A model generated the notes under the pieces. It saw nothing but the letters and a program-made list of their open reading frames with translations. It made no database searches and was not told the DNA's origin. A DNA stretch of 64,000 nt, taken from contig JAJOZX010002356.1 in the NCBI GenBank assembly GCA_023014485.1, positions 558,001 to 622,000 of the forward strand, written 5' to 3'. How positions within the stretch are numbered: the stretch's first letter is position 1; each line of letters opens with the position of its first letter. Below are positions 32,037 through 43,756 of this stretch, piece after piece. This stretch comes from Bathynomus jamesi. Its lineage: Eukaryota; Arthropoda; Malacostraca; Isopoda; Cirolanidae. The position numbers were made by a program, and so were the translations under genes.

Positions 32037-32291
32037 TGAATACCCGGTTAGGTTCATTGAATGCCAGGTTAGGTCATCTGTACGCCCTTGACGATTGGTT
32101 AGGTTAAGTCGTGATATTTTCGTTGGCTTTAACGGAAATATCATGACTTAACCTAACCAATCGTCAAGGGTGTACAATTAACCTAACCGGGCATTCAATT
32201 AACCTAACCGGGCATTCAGTTTACCTAACCGGGCATATATATATATATATATAGCGTTCAACATCCACCCCGGCAACGCCGAGTCGCTCCG
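32037..32291. repeat. TTAGG-rich foldback repeat with (TA)n and downstream unit; empty site for the 32.6-38.2 kb transposon
   Basis: Palindromic arms with CCTTGACGATTGGTTAGGTT (32,088) and its complement (32,150-32,170) are flanked by ~21-bp units GAATGCCCGGTTAGGTTAAT in both orientations. The repeat ends CCGGGCA, (TA)n, GCGTTCAACATCCACCCCGG. Confidence 0.8.
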
Positions 32292-32598
32292 CTATTATTG
32301 AATACCCGGTTAGGTTCATTGAATGCCAGGTTAGGTCATCTGTACGCCCTTCACGATTGGTTAGGTTAAGGCGTGATATTTTCGTTGGCTTTAACGAAAA
32401 TATCATGACTTAACCTAACCAATCGTCAAGGGTGTACAATTAACCTAACCGGGCATTCAATTAACGTACCCGGGCATTCAATTAATCTAATCGGGCATTC
32501 AGTTGACCTAACCGGCCATTTAATTAACCTAATCGGGCATTCAGTTAACCTAACTGGGCATTTAATTAACCTAACCGGCCATTCAATTTACCTAACCG

Positions 32599-32632
<34 letters not shown>
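32292..32632. repeat. TTAGG-rich foldback repeat, second copy, ending in (TA)n
   Basis: The same palindrome (32,340-32,435) is followed by seven or more AACCTAACCGGGCATTCAAT units and CCGGGCA(TA)n. Here the tract is followed by the transposon end, not by GCGTTCAACATCC. Confidence 0.8.
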
Positions 32633-32636
<4 letters not shown>

Positions 32637-33203
32637 AGGGTGTCTCTTATTGGGTAGTCAAAAATTGAAATGTTGAATTATTTTATCTGCGCCCCCTAAA
32701 ATAGTTCCATTTAGCATAAAAACTAAAACTTGAAAGTTTGACACAAATTGGCTCATATTTAGGGGTCGCCCCCGGCTAATAAAAATGGTGACCATGGCAT
32801 AATAGCTCCTGACATATGATTATGCTCATTATACACATAATTCCTTCCTTCTTTTTTTAGTTTGATTCGTTTTTATAAGTATAGGCCTTCTTATTTATCA
32901 TTGATCCTTTTCTAACCTATCCTTGATGTTGTTATAATCCATCCTTTGGTCCTCAATCCTTCTTTATCCCAATCCTTTTTCTCCTATCCAAAATCCTTCC
33001 TGGCTCTTTTTTTATATACAATCAGCAATGAAGCATTGCTACAAAAAAAAACCATTAGTTTATTATATAGAGATAAATTCAAAATGCCAGTGCTATTTAC
33101 ATACTTTAATTACTTTAATTAGCATTATTTCCTTATACAACATTTATTTAATATACAATGATTATACAATATGGTGTATTTTAAGGTGCGACCTCATTGA
33201 TGG

Positions 33204-36200
33204 TTATTTTTTGAGAAGAACAGTTTTTGATGGAACTGGGTGACTCTGGCGGTGTTTTGCAACAATTTGGAGCAGGAACTGGAGCTGCTCTTCCCCCACT
33301 GTCAATTTCTTATTCAGCTCTTGAACTAAAGCTACTGCACGTTCTGCCCGGTCATTTACAACAGATAGAGCTGCAACAATAGCTCTGGCCCTTAAATATT
33401 CACAGTTGGATGTCCAAGTGCTGGGTGCCTTGTTCAGAAATCCTTCTGGCAAATTCAGCTTAGTAAAGAATTCTTTAGTATTTCTTGTAACAAGTTGGTG
33501 TAGTCCTTCACCAGAGCAGAAGGTCGATTCAGGAATCCGAGGACGCTTGGGTTGTCTATCAGTGGACTCATCTTCTAATGCCTTTACCATGCGTTTCTTT
33601 ACATCTGTAGTAATTCGCTCATCAAAGAAAGCAAGACCAACTGCTTCTTCAGCAGAGCTGGGCACTTCCGCAAACCGCAAATTCCGCAATTGCGGAAGTA
33701 TGTTTTTCGTTTGCGGATTTGCGTTTGCGGCAAAGTCATCGCAAATTAGTGAATTTGCGTTGCGGAACTAAGACCGCAAACGCAAATCTTTCCGCAAATT
33801 TCCCACGTGGCCACTGGCCAAGCCCGCTAGTGCTGTGACGCTGCTGTCACTGGCCGCCAATTGGCTGGCAGGCAGCGCGTCATCTTTCCCGCCACTCCGC
33901 CGCCCCGTGCATCTTCCCGCCATCTCACACAAGCCAGGGTTCATGTTTTCCTCGAGTATAACACGGCCATCCCCAGCTCTGCGGCCGTGGAGAGACTGTT
34001 CTCCCAGGGGTCAGATATAATGAAGCCCAAAAGGGCCAGCCTGACCTCTGACAACTTCGAACGTCTCGTGTTCATGAAGGGGAACATGGACTTATTAAAA
34101 CTGGATTTGGCTCAGTTACTGGAGGACGACTGAACTTGTTGACAAAGCCAGAGGCGTACACTTGTAGAGGCTAGAGGGGTTGAGTTGTACAGTGAGTTCA
34201 AGTTGTGTACAGTCACAGTGTTAACTTAATTTAACTTGTGTAATGTAATGTGTGTACAGTTACTACAGTTACAGTACAGTCTTCTCTAACGTGTCTAAGT
34301 CTCAAAATTTATGAAATTCAAATGATTAAATTTATTATTTAATTTATTTACTATTTACTTGCAGGAGGTGTTTTTGTTCAATATAATATATCAATATATG
34401 TAGTATTTTTATTTCTTCTATAATAGTGATTTATTGTAATAAATTATTTAGCCTTGTTTTTAATAAAAACAAGGCTAAAACATTAAACATTAAAAAGATA
34501 TAAAAAGTTTTTATACCTCTTTAATGTTTTGGATACTTTTTATAGTTAAAATTGCGATTGCGGAATTTGCGGTTTGCGGAAGTGTTTGCGGAAGTGCCCA
34601 GCACTGTTCTTCAGACAGGTACCATAAGTGGTTAGAGAGCTTTTTTTTAGTTGCATCAGAAATCTTTTTGTTAGGATAATTAATCAATGACCTCATAAGG
34701 AGCCAGTCATTAAATGGGGTTTCAATAGGGAGTGAGGATGTTGTCCAAGCCTTCATATAGATGAGAACAGAAAAAAGGGAAAGATCTCGAATTCCTCGTT
34801 CTTCAGTCTTAGTCATCTTGAACTGGTTTCAAAAAAGCCACATCTTGATAGAATAGAGCGCTTTGGACATCCAGCGAGCTCGATGCATGGCACCTGGTGC
34901 ACGAAACTTGATGCCTTTATTGGGGACACCTCCAAGAAATATGATGGACAGATCCAAAAGTTCTTGATAGTCATCCCGCAGCATAGGTGCCTGGGATCTA
35001 GCAAACTGAATTAGTTCAGTTTTAGACTGGATAATTGCTTCTTTAGTAATCGTGTCTGTCTCACCTGTTTGGAACTGGCTTTGATCAACAGAAGTCCAAT
35101 TGTCACGAAAACGCTTAAAGATCAATATCTCTGGACCAGTTGATGTAGATCCCAATGTTGCTTCAAATGCAGCTCCCAACAATAAATCTAAAACATGGTG
35201 TCTACAAGGCAAGTACAAAACATCATGTCCCAATTTTGCTTCGATGAGAGCACAGGCTCCACTATATTGACCCGTGTTTGAAGCTGTTGTATCGAAACAA
35301 ATTGCTTTTACTCTCTCTGTAATTCCCCATTCATTCAGGCAGTTAAAGACGGCTTCAGCTTGTGCTTCTCCAGTTGAGTTTGGGATTTTGGGGACACCAA
35401 GCAGCTGTTCAACACCAGGTCCTGACACAAGTACTGGGAGACGATCAATGTGCTTGTGCGAGGTGAGGTCCTCCATCATCTTGCCATCCCAGTGGACTGT
35501 CATAGAACATTCTCCATGGAAATGCTCCTTAAGTTCTTTAGCATGACGAGCTCGGTTCTTATTTCGAAGGCGATGGATAGAATGTTGGTTTATGTTGTAA
35601 TCTGAAGCGTCCAAACCAAAGCTTTTAGCTGCCTTTGCGAGGATAAATGTTGCCTTTCTAGAGGAAATTTGTGTACGATCCAGGGCAGCAGACATCTGAA
35701 TAGTCATGATGTTTTTCATGCCTCGTTTTTTCCTAGATTTTGGTAAAGCACAAGCTCCTTTGGGCTCCTCCTCCTCATTCTCACTTTCATCAGTGTTGCT
35801 GGAAGATGTGGAAGAAGCCAGTACAACTTGACTAGTAGACGCCTCCATCAAAGATTCTGACTTTCTTTTTCTCTCTGCCTCAGCTTCCAACCGTTTGACT
35901 GCATTTTTTGTGCGGTGAAGATGTACAGTGTCCACACCACCGATTGAGCCAGGACGACCTTTTTGTCTTTGCAGTTGAAGGAACTCCCAGTCCTCACGAT
36001 TCTTGATCAGCTTCTCAGCGTCTCCATGGGCGATGTCAAAGAGATCTTCCAATAGCTCTACAAAATCAGCCTCCTTGGTTTTATGGCTCTGGCTTGTTCT
36101 GGAAGCATGCTTTTTTAAGCAAGTCCATTCGTTAAAGAAATTCTCTAACTTCTTCATGGCACGAGGTTCCTGCTGAGTAGGAATATTGGCCTTATCCCAG

Positions 36201-36376
36201 GTAACTATTGTGGCTCGAATAGATTGACGCAGAGCATCGCGGATTGTCATGTTTTTCTCTCTGTGGAGGTGCATAAAATAACCAAAAGCTTGCCTATATG
36301 GGGGCAGCTTTGAGCCTTTAATATCATCTACTGTAGATCCGAGCAAATAGAATGGTCTTCTTGTATTCATGTGCAA
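33204..36376 (-). pseudogene. Transposase-like gene of the TA-inserting transposon (copy 2, best preserved)
   Basis: The open frame of 515 codons starts MHMNTRRPFYLLGSTVDDIK and covers a helical N-terminal part, a basic serine-rich linker (~180-230) and a likely RNase H-like core. In the core, VHWDGKMM (Asp), ICFDTTASNTG (Asp) and CRHHVLDLLL are conserved in all recognisable copies; I infer them as catalytic, unproven. It ends at TGA 34,829-34,831. The 46-kb copy has Arg there (VLFRSQF), so CGA to TGA is likely. The frame resumes (QFKMTKTEERG), is interrupted by the hAT at 33,653-34,606, and finishes VGEEQLQFLLQIVAKHRQ to 33,204. An acceptor-like pyrimidine tract before the first Met suggests an upstream exon. 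Confidence 0.75.
33653..34606 (+). mobile_element. hAT element with hATC-domain remnant, nested
   Basis: An exact 8-bp duplication TTCTTCAG lies at 33,645-33,652 and 34,607-34,614. The ends are CAGAGCTGGGCACTTCCGCA and, reversed, CAGTGCTGGGCACTTCCGCA. CCGCAAA repeats crowd both ends. Positions 33,861-34,133 encode AAVERLFSQGSDIM and NFERLVFMKGN, the hAT C-terminal dimerisation domain. It is therefore an internal-deletion derivative of a full transposase element. Confidence 0.88.
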
Positions 36377-36620
36377 AATAAGAAAACAAAATATTAATGT
36401 AGTGTTATGGTTTTGTAGAGCAGGGCTAAATCACTGTTTTGACTTTTTTAAATTACAAAAAAAAAAAAAAATTTGGTAGACATAAAGTTAATTTGGTCTA
36501 TTTTATAAATCTAACGTATTTTTCTCAATTATTATTCCTATTATTTTTTAATCTAAGAAACAAGGAATAAATATTTTTGTAGTAGAAATTTATATTTTGC
36601 TATTTTATTGGAAATAGAAA

Positions 36621-37575
36621 CAGTGGCGTCACTAGGGTTGGTGTCACCCAGTGCGGTAACTCATGGTGTCACCCCCCCCCCCCCATGGACCTCCTCCCGT
36701 ACCAGACCATACAGAATCCTTAGTAATGTTTTTTGTACTAATGTTACTCGTAAATCGTAATTCCCGTATATCACTGAATGTAATGGCAATAGTAGTGACA
36801 TAAACAACTAGCAAAATTAAAATTACTCCTTTAAATTACAATATCATACGCACAGCCTAAATGTATTTACATTTACATAGTTTCATGTGGTTAAAGTGAA
36901 AATTCGGTAAGAAAACAATAGAATTCGAAGTAAAAACGTTTAAGAACTACATCAAAATTATGTTCATTTTAACGTTAAACTTTACCGTTACATGAGATAC
37001 ATTAATGGATTAGGTTTGCATAATCAATAACGGCCCAAATAATGTAGAAGTTGTAGACAAATGCATATGGAAATATACTTATAAATTTGAGGCTGCAACA
37101 TCATAAAGACAGAGGCTGCAACAACTGAGCGGAAGCCTTTTTTTATTTTTCTCCTTCTTTTCCTTTAATTACTACTTCATTCTCAAAAACGTTATTGATA
37201 TAGGTTCACAAATACTAATTACCACAATATTGTAGCTAAAACAACAGAAAATTTGACAAAATCAGCGACTATAAAAACACCAGCAGCAACGAAAACAACA
37301 GCGCGTGCTTGTAGAGCGTGCAGATGAAACCACGTGATTCGAAGCGTCATTGTAATTGGGTAATAATGACAGCTCTGACCGGAGCGCATTAGAAGGTTCA
37401 AAAAGTAAATTAGCATAGAGTTTTAGCCTTGTAGGTATATTGATACATGTAAGCTGGGCTTACGAAAAATGTTTTTGTTGTTATAACTAACTACAGGGAT
37501 ATTTTTATAAAAAATAATAAATTTCTGCTCAAACACTGCACAAAACCCCCCCGCACCCCTCTACTGACGCCACTG
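36621..37575. mobile_element. Non-autonomous hAT element, nested
   Basis: The left end is CAGTGGCGTCACTAGGG and the reversed right end CAGTGGCGTCAGTAGAGGGG. ATAGAAA flanks both sides (a 7-8 bp duplication, offset by one). C- and G-homopolymers lie just inside each end. No coding sequence is seen. It lies upstream of the transposase-like gene within the 32.6-38.2 kb element. Confidence 0.75.
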
Positions 37576-38244
37576 ATAGAAACACAGATCATGAAACACA
37601 TGTCAGGTAAAATTTCCATTGAACTAAATTAAATTCTTTGTGACAAATAGCAACATTGTTTAAAACTTCATAATATGTGTATAAGAGCATAAATTCTAAT
37701 TTTTTCATTAAATTCATTAAATTTTTTTCAAACACTAATACAAAATCAGTATAAATAATTGTGAAAAATATAAATAACATAGTTTATTATCTGATAATAG
37801 CAAAAAAGAAGTATAGTGATACACAGTTACACACCTTTTACTTATGACAGCAGAACACTGAATGATGACAAATAAACAATTGCAACATAATCTGGAGCAT
37901 TCTTGATGAAACATGTTTAAACAGGTTGATCTTGTCTTATCAAGCAATATTTTCAGCTACAAACTTGACAATTATCTCTAATATATTCATTTAATTGAAT
38001 TCATCATAAATATGATGATTAATTAATTAAAAACATATGTTTAGTATACTTGACAACTGCTAGTAATTTCAAATATTAATTGCATAAATAATAGCTATAT
38101 TTTATGAAATTTAATAAGCGGGGGCGACCTCTAAAAATTGTTCAATCCAAACAATATTTTATATTTGATGTTTTTTCAACCAATGGAACTGGTTGAGGGG
38201 GCGCAACCTAAAAAAATCAACACTTCGAAAATAAGAGACACCCT

Positions 38245-38248
<4 letters not shown>

Positions 38249-38303
<55 letters not shown>

Positions 38304-38516
38304 CGTTCAACATCCACCCCGACAACGCCGGGGAAGTTGATGAGTGATTCTAAAGTTAAAAAAAAATATACCCTTATCAGTAAAAATATGGAGTATTTTT
38401 ACAAAGCTGTGGACCAGAAAGCTAAAAACGAAAAATACCGAGTGGGTTAAGCCACGGTCACAAAATACATTTCGGGAGAGGAGGTACGGGTAGAGACTAC
38501 TGGGACACACACACAC

Positions 38517-38577
<61 letters not shown>

Positions 38578-38790
38578 CGAATAGAGAAAACAAAGTTTCC
38601 ACAAATCTAAGTGGGAAATACATTATTTTATCTAAATATCCCCCAAGAATGAACTTGCGTTAAATAAGTATGTCTGTTTGTTCATCGGTCTTCAGCGTTC
38701 AGTTCTTTCAATGTCATATATTTTTCAATAACCTTTTAACGTGTTAATAAATACTGTATGCAGATGTGTTTGTAAGTTCATTGTATAATG

Positions 38791-38860
<70 letters not shown>

Positions 38861-39174
38861 AGATAGCTGGTGAGGGAAGCTATATTTATGGGATCTCTTT
38901 GCGAGAGACCCGTTGCCCACGTCGGGCTAGCATCATGAAAAAGAAAAACTATGGTATTTGTCATTTACCATTACTTATTCGGACTATAGTGGATTTTCCC
39001 AGAAGAGTTCTTTGTTTCATGCACGGTCTGTGTTTAACATATAAATTTCTCAGGGGACCATTCTGAGTTTGTGTGTATATATAATATATTATATATATAT
39101 ATTATATATATAAAATAATAATTGGGGGTGTGGCATCCCCACACTTTTAATTATTATTATATATATATATACAC
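38249..39174. repeat. Microsatellite cluster
   Basis: (TA)n at 38,249-38,301, GCGTTCAACATCCACCCCGA at 38,302, (CA)n/(TA)n at 38,508-38,574 and (CA)n/(TA)n at 38,790-38,857. A small hairpin (ATAATAATT-GGGGGTGTGG-CATCCCCACAC) follows near 39,115-39,155. No gene. Confidence 0.85.
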
Positions 39175-39316
39175 ACAAGGTGTTTCAGGTCGACCTTAGA
39201 AATAGACAAAGGAATATTACAGAATTATTATTACAAACTTCAAATACGAAATACCAAATACAAACTACAAATTCCGCCAATTTCCATATTTCTAGGGTCG
39301 ACCTGAAACACCTTGT
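39175..39316. mobile_element. Small MITE (~140 bp)
   Basis: CAAGGTGTTTCAGGTCGACC at the left and its reverse complement GGTCGACCTGAAACACCTTG at the right, with GAAAT inside both. TA-rich flanks fit a mariner-type TA target. Confidence 0.8.
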
Positions 39317-39344
39317 ATATAAACGAGTATATATATATAAACGA

Positions 39345-39379
<35 letters not shown>

Positions 39380-39856
39380 GAGAAGGTTAGATTAAGGTCA
39401 TGAGATAGGTTAGATTAAGTTTCGTTATTTTTATTTATTTGTTTACCAGTTCAGGCTAGGTTAGGTTACTATACTCTATATTCAATGTTTTATTTTTAGG
39501 TTAGGTTAGGTTACTCCATATCTAATTTTCCTAATTTTTCGGGGGAGTCCCACGCTCTGCTAATACGCAATTTTTAGATATCGCAGAATTTTGTATTGTT
39601 TTATAAATAAAAAAAATGCTTTTTTTTTTTGTTATTTATGCTTTTTTCTAATTTCTAAGTAGAGTAGGCCTACTGTTTATGTTGATGGTCATCGCATCTG
39701 AGCTTATATTGGATAATATAGAAATCGAAATAGAATCGGTAAACATTAAATCGAAATCGATAATAAATCGATATCGCGAATGACTAAAAAATTGAAATCG
39801 AAAATTAATCGAAATAGAAATTAGGATCTGAATTCATTTTAATTCTCAGCCTCGCA
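39317..39856. other. Non-coding stretch with TTAGG runs
   Basis: Short TTAGG runs lie at 39,452-39,466 and 39,497-39,513, then low-complexity T and AATCGAAATCGA sequence. No gene. Confidence 0.6.
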
Positions 39857-39860
39857 TTAA

Positions 39861-39954
39861 CCCTCTTCCAACCACTGTTACTTTATTGATTTTGTTCTGG
39901 CTAACGCCAGACGATTTTATTCAGTCTCGGAAATGACTTCCGGGCCTTAGAGGG
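39861..39954. mobile_element. piggyBac-like MITE
   Basis: TTAA-CCCTCT at 39,857-39,866 and AGAGGG-TTAA at 39,949-39,958. A TTAA duplication with short CCCT termini is the piggyBac signature. The termini are only 6 bp, so chance is possible. Confidence 0.4.
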
Positions 39955-39958
39955 TTAA

Positions 39959-40659
39959 TTAAAGTACTTATGACCTAGCAAGCTGCGTATACGCGAGTAT
40001 AACCCCCCATGCGTACCACCTAAAAGAGCTCCGCGTACCGTCAGTGATACGTGTACCACTAATTGGGAATCACTAGTATAGAATTTAGAGGAAGTATTAA
40101 TGGCTTCTTGATATTTTCTTTGTATTTCGTGCTAGGAAATTTCTTCCAAAAGGTAATCAATATAATTTATGTATGAAGCTCGTCAGCGGCAAATATAACG
40201 GATGTAGTCTCAGTATTTTTTTTTTGGTGGTGGGGGGGGGGGGGAAGATGGAGGGGAGCCTGGTCTTTTCTTTTGAGTTCTATACCCTTCAAATGTGTTG
40301 GCAATAAGTTGTCAGCAAAAATGAACTCTCTCTTTAATTTAAAAGGAAAGGGTTAATATTAAGTGTATTTTACCCAGGTGAAGTTGTAACTTCAGCAAAA
40401 GGATGAGCTTAGTTATTTCGCCTTCTTCTTAATCTGAATTTTGGATTGAGGTTTCATCGGGCGAGACAATATAGTGTCAATCCCTCGAACACAACCCAAG
40501 AACCTCTCCATTTTGCCGAAACGCTTACAACCATTTCAGTTACATAGAAAATATTTGCAAGCAAACATAAAAAAACGAATGACGAACGTTTCTCGGTTGA
40601 AAACATGTTGCGAAGAATAATTGGGGCTATTTAACTCAGATGAAATATACTGAATATAC

Positions 40660-40703
<44 letters not shown>

Positions 40704-40800
40704 AATGTAAATAAACAATTTTATTATCTTTAGCGTTATCCTTATCATCATCCTTATCATCAGTATCATTATCGTTATTATCATTATCATTATCATTTGG
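39959..40800. other. Non-coding stretch with microsatellites
   Basis: A poly-T/poly-G run near 40,217-40,245, (GT)n-(TA)n at 40,660-40,700 and an (ATT/ATC)n-type run at 40,735-40,798. No gene. Confidence 0.6.
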
Positions 40801-40804
40801 GAAA

Positions 40805-40925
40805 GCGGATCACTACTTCACGAAGTGAGGCACTTTAAAAGCCGAAATTTGAAGTCCGAACCGAGACTCGAACCATATACAGACTGCTCTACCATAAAGC
40901 TATACCAGTTGATAATTTGTGGCAA
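40805..40925 (-). mobile_element. Degenerate tRNA-like SINE
   Basis: Minus strand TGGTATAGCTTTATGGTAGA (box A) and GGTTCGAGTCTCGG (box B) are spaced as in a tRNA promoter. The cloverleaf is incomplete. Confidence 0.4.
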
Positions 40926-41717
40926 AATAACACAAATGTCATATATTTGCTAAAGGTACCGTTTCGCCGAGTTGAAAAACAGTTGAATTACTCTTTCTTT
41001 TGAAAGTAAGTTACTCGCCGTTTTAAGCCTTTTTCTTCCTCTGTCTCCCTCTTTAGGCGTAATAATGGATTTATCATTTGCCATATTTTCGTGTTAAGCC
41101 ATTCTAGCTTCCAGACATTACTCCATGTACGAGAATTTTCCCATTCGGCAATTTTTCGGAACAGGAATACGGACATTACCTTGATCGATTATTCATTACG
41201 ATAAAAAAGACTACAAGAATGAAGTTGAATTTAATGAAGTAGATTCTGTTCCAATCTACGCGAATTAATTTTATGCCATTTCGATTTTGTGGTGGTAGAT
41301 GCACTTTTGAATTCATATTAAAAATGACTAACCTGAATTATACAGTTCATATTTTTAATAAAAATTGATCTCACTTAATATGAATTAAAGAGGCAAACGT
41401 AAGGTCGAGCTGTAGGTGTGTGCATAGTTTAGTACTGTATGGTGTTAGACCTTACGCGGGTCGGCTTTCTTCCTTCCCACTAAATAATATTTTGCCATTC
41501 TCAAATGACTCGCAGTATAAATATTATTATAAATAAAAGAGTAAAACTTACCGTTGATGCTATTAATTAACGGCAATCGTCTGTGTAATTAGTAGAATGT
41601 ATTCCGTTTCTTCTTTATTGTATTTTTAGATCGATCGTAACTCAACTGTTTAATTTAACGTTAAAGTACGAATGTTAATGTCATATTTGGCGTAACTGCG
41701 AAAGATAAAATAATATA
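40926..41717. other. Non-coding stretch
   Basis: I see nothing I can name. Confidence 0.4.
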
Positions 41718-41725
41718 CATTTTTA

Positions 41726-41931
41726 GGATCACCTGAAGATCAGGGCCCCCAGCTTCAATTTACCAAATGATATCTTCGTTAAAACTGACGAAAATATCAC
41801 GACTTAACCTAACCAATCGTCAAGGGCGTACAGTTGATTTAACCGGGCATTCAATTTAATTTGCTATTATATTTGGTACTGTAAAGCAATAAACAAAAAT
41901 ACATGGGGGGGCCCTGATCTTCGGGTGATCC
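41726..41931. mobile_element. MITE with 8-bp duplication CATTTTTA
   Basis: The inverted ends GGATCACCTGAAGATCAGGG and, reversed, GGATCACCCGAAGATCAGGG are flanked by CATTTTTA at 41,718-41,725 and 41,932-41,939. Inside lies a piece of the TTAGG foldback repeat (CCTAACCAATCGTCAAGGGC). The 8-bp duplication fits hAT or P-type elements. Confidence 0.8.
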
Positions 41932-42080
41932 CATTTTTATATCAGTGATTAGCCGTAACTGAAATATCTCAGGAGAATAATATCGACAAACATTTTGGTT
42001 GAGAGAAGAACTGTAAATAAATATTTTTCACGAAAGTTTCTCTCTTTTATTTAAAAGTTTTGAATTTTAACTCTTTAAAT

Positions 42081-42282
42081 CAGTGGTCGGCGAACAGGGG
42101 TAAATTACCCCAAATGGGGTACATTTAAAGATTTTGGGGGTAATGCGTGCGGTATGAGAGACACCATATGCAACAATTTTAAGAGCAATTGGCTTGTTTT
42201 TGTTTACTTTGAAGTCTGGGGGTAATTTCATTTTACTGAAATAGGTTTTTGGGTAATACCCAAAAACGTTCCCCGACCCATG
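42081..42282. mobile_element. hAT MITE (202 bp)
   Basis: An exact 8-bp duplication CTTTAAAT at 42,073-42,080 and 42,283-42,290. The left end is CAGTGGTCGGCGAACAGGGG and the reversed right end CATGGGTCGGGGAACG. GGGGTA/TACCCC motifs repeat inside. Confidence 0.8.
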
Positions 42283-42290
42283 CTTTAAAT

Positions 42291-42679
42291 GAATATTACG
42301 AAGTAAATCCCGTCACTCGGAAGACGAGGTTCCGCCCCCAACGGTGAACGAAGTTTGCTTAGCTTCAAACTGCGTTTATGCAACTATAGTGTACGTGTTT
42401 ATTTATCGTTACTTATTTTTTCTATCTTATTTATCTTTCTCGTACTGTACTGTATACAGTTATGCGCAAAAGTCGTGACTCCAGTAACTTTTATTACGAC
42501 AGACTCGAAGAGACCAAACGTATATATGACAGAGTATACCCCTGAGAACTGTTGTACTTTTTCGCGGCGTCGTGACTAAATATCTGAGGTTAAATCTCCC
42601 CAAAATACTGTCTGACGTACGACGTACGTCATTTCCATAAAATGCGAGTGAACTTCAAAATGTCAAAAATAATAATACC
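42291..42679. other. Non-coding stretch
   Basis: No gene I can support; a GACGTACGACGTACGTC palindrome is present near 42,613. Confidence 0.4.
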
Positions 42680-42960
42680 TTTTCGCTTCTCTGATTTACG
42701 CGTAATAATTATTTGTTGGTTATTTTAAATAAAAAAATTGATGCATAGAAAATTTTCTGACACTATTGCCGCTCTTTTCAAACTGTGACTCTTCTTCATA
42801 AGTCACACACGATGTATTTACAAATTTTTCTAAAGTTCAAAGTAAAGTGTAATGATTTATAAGCAAGAGTCGCAGTTCGAAATGAGTGGCGATATTGTCA
42901 AAAAAATGTTCAGTGCATCAATTTTTTCTCGATTCTCGCAACATTTATTTTAAATAAAAA
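42680..42960. repeat. Diverged foldback repeat
   Basis: AAAAATTGATGCATAGAAAA and TGACACTATTGCCGCTC on the left face GAGTGGCGATATTGTCA and GTGCATCAATTTTTT on the right, an imperfect inverted repeat of about 60-90 bp per arm around a short centre. Confidence 0.6.
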
Positions 42961-43188
42961 ACGAGTAATTACTGAGTATAAAACAAAAAAGTTAAAAAGT
43001 TTTATTACTTTTATGACACTTTAAAGTTCACTTTTTAATGGTATAGTTTTTTTGGTGAAAAAATTTTAATATGAAACTGAAATTTTAGACTTGAAAATAA
43101 ATTTATTTTGATTTTATATTTTCTTATTCGTGAAAAAGGTTAAAAGTTCGATTTTTTAAATATTAAAATTATACAGTAAGATTGTGAC

Positions 43189-43350
43189 ACTAGTGATTTC
43201 GTGAAATCTCCGAAATTTTCAGTAATTTTGCGTAATTACTGTTTCACTCAGGCACTTCAGGAAGTTACTAATCTAACCTAACTTAACCTGAAGCCCCTTT
43301 CACAATTTTACTGAATATTTCAGGGATTTCATGAAATCACTAGTTTCAGA
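43189..43350. repeat. Short inverted repeat, MITE-like
   Basis: CTAGTGATTTCGTGAAATCT to TTCAGTAATTTT on the left is matched inverted by AATTTTACTGAA to TTCATGAAATCACTAG on the right. The centre has CTAACCTAACTTAACC. Confidence 0.7.
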
Positions 43351-43385
43351 ATTTTATTGTAACATCATATATATATATATATACA

Positions 43386-43724
43386 TATATACCAGTTTAT
43401 TATCTTTATCCTTATCCTTATCATTATTGTCATTATCATTATTTACGATGGAAAATACACAAACCATATTTTAAGGAAGATATGGCTGAGGATTGGCTGA
43501 AATTTTTTTACATAGATTGAGTGATTCCAAAATTTCTGAGCAGTTTCGAGGATTTGTGCCTAGAATCTTAAAGTCGTCGAAATTAAGAGTTTGTTCACAA
43601 AAATTAGTATAATTTTATACAAGAAGAGACTTCATTTTTATTAAATTTAATTCTCAAAAAAAGAGTAAAATTAGAAAAAAAAATTCTCCTTCCTTGTTAC
43701 TACTACTACTACTACTACTACTAC

Positions 43725-43756
<32 letters not shown>

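Larger units (their letters stand above)
32633..38248 (-). mobile_element. 5.6-kb DNA transposon inserted in a (TA)n microsatellite
   Basis: The left terminus ATTTAGGGTGTCTCTTATT and the reversed right terminus ATTTAGGGTGTCTCTTATT are identical over 19 bp. They continue as a diverged inverted repeat to about 90 bp (TGCGCCCCCT and AGTTCCATT in both). (TA)n lies outside each end. The unit GCGTTCAACATCCACCCC resumes after the right (TA)n at 38,302, exactly as at the empty site 32,256. The element carries one minus-strand gene and two nested hATs; without them it is ~3.7 kb. Superfamily unassigned. Confidence 0.8.

Noticed and set aside
40536..40796. 86-codon minus-strand open frame
   Set aside because: Encoded by ATT/ATC and TA microsatellites.
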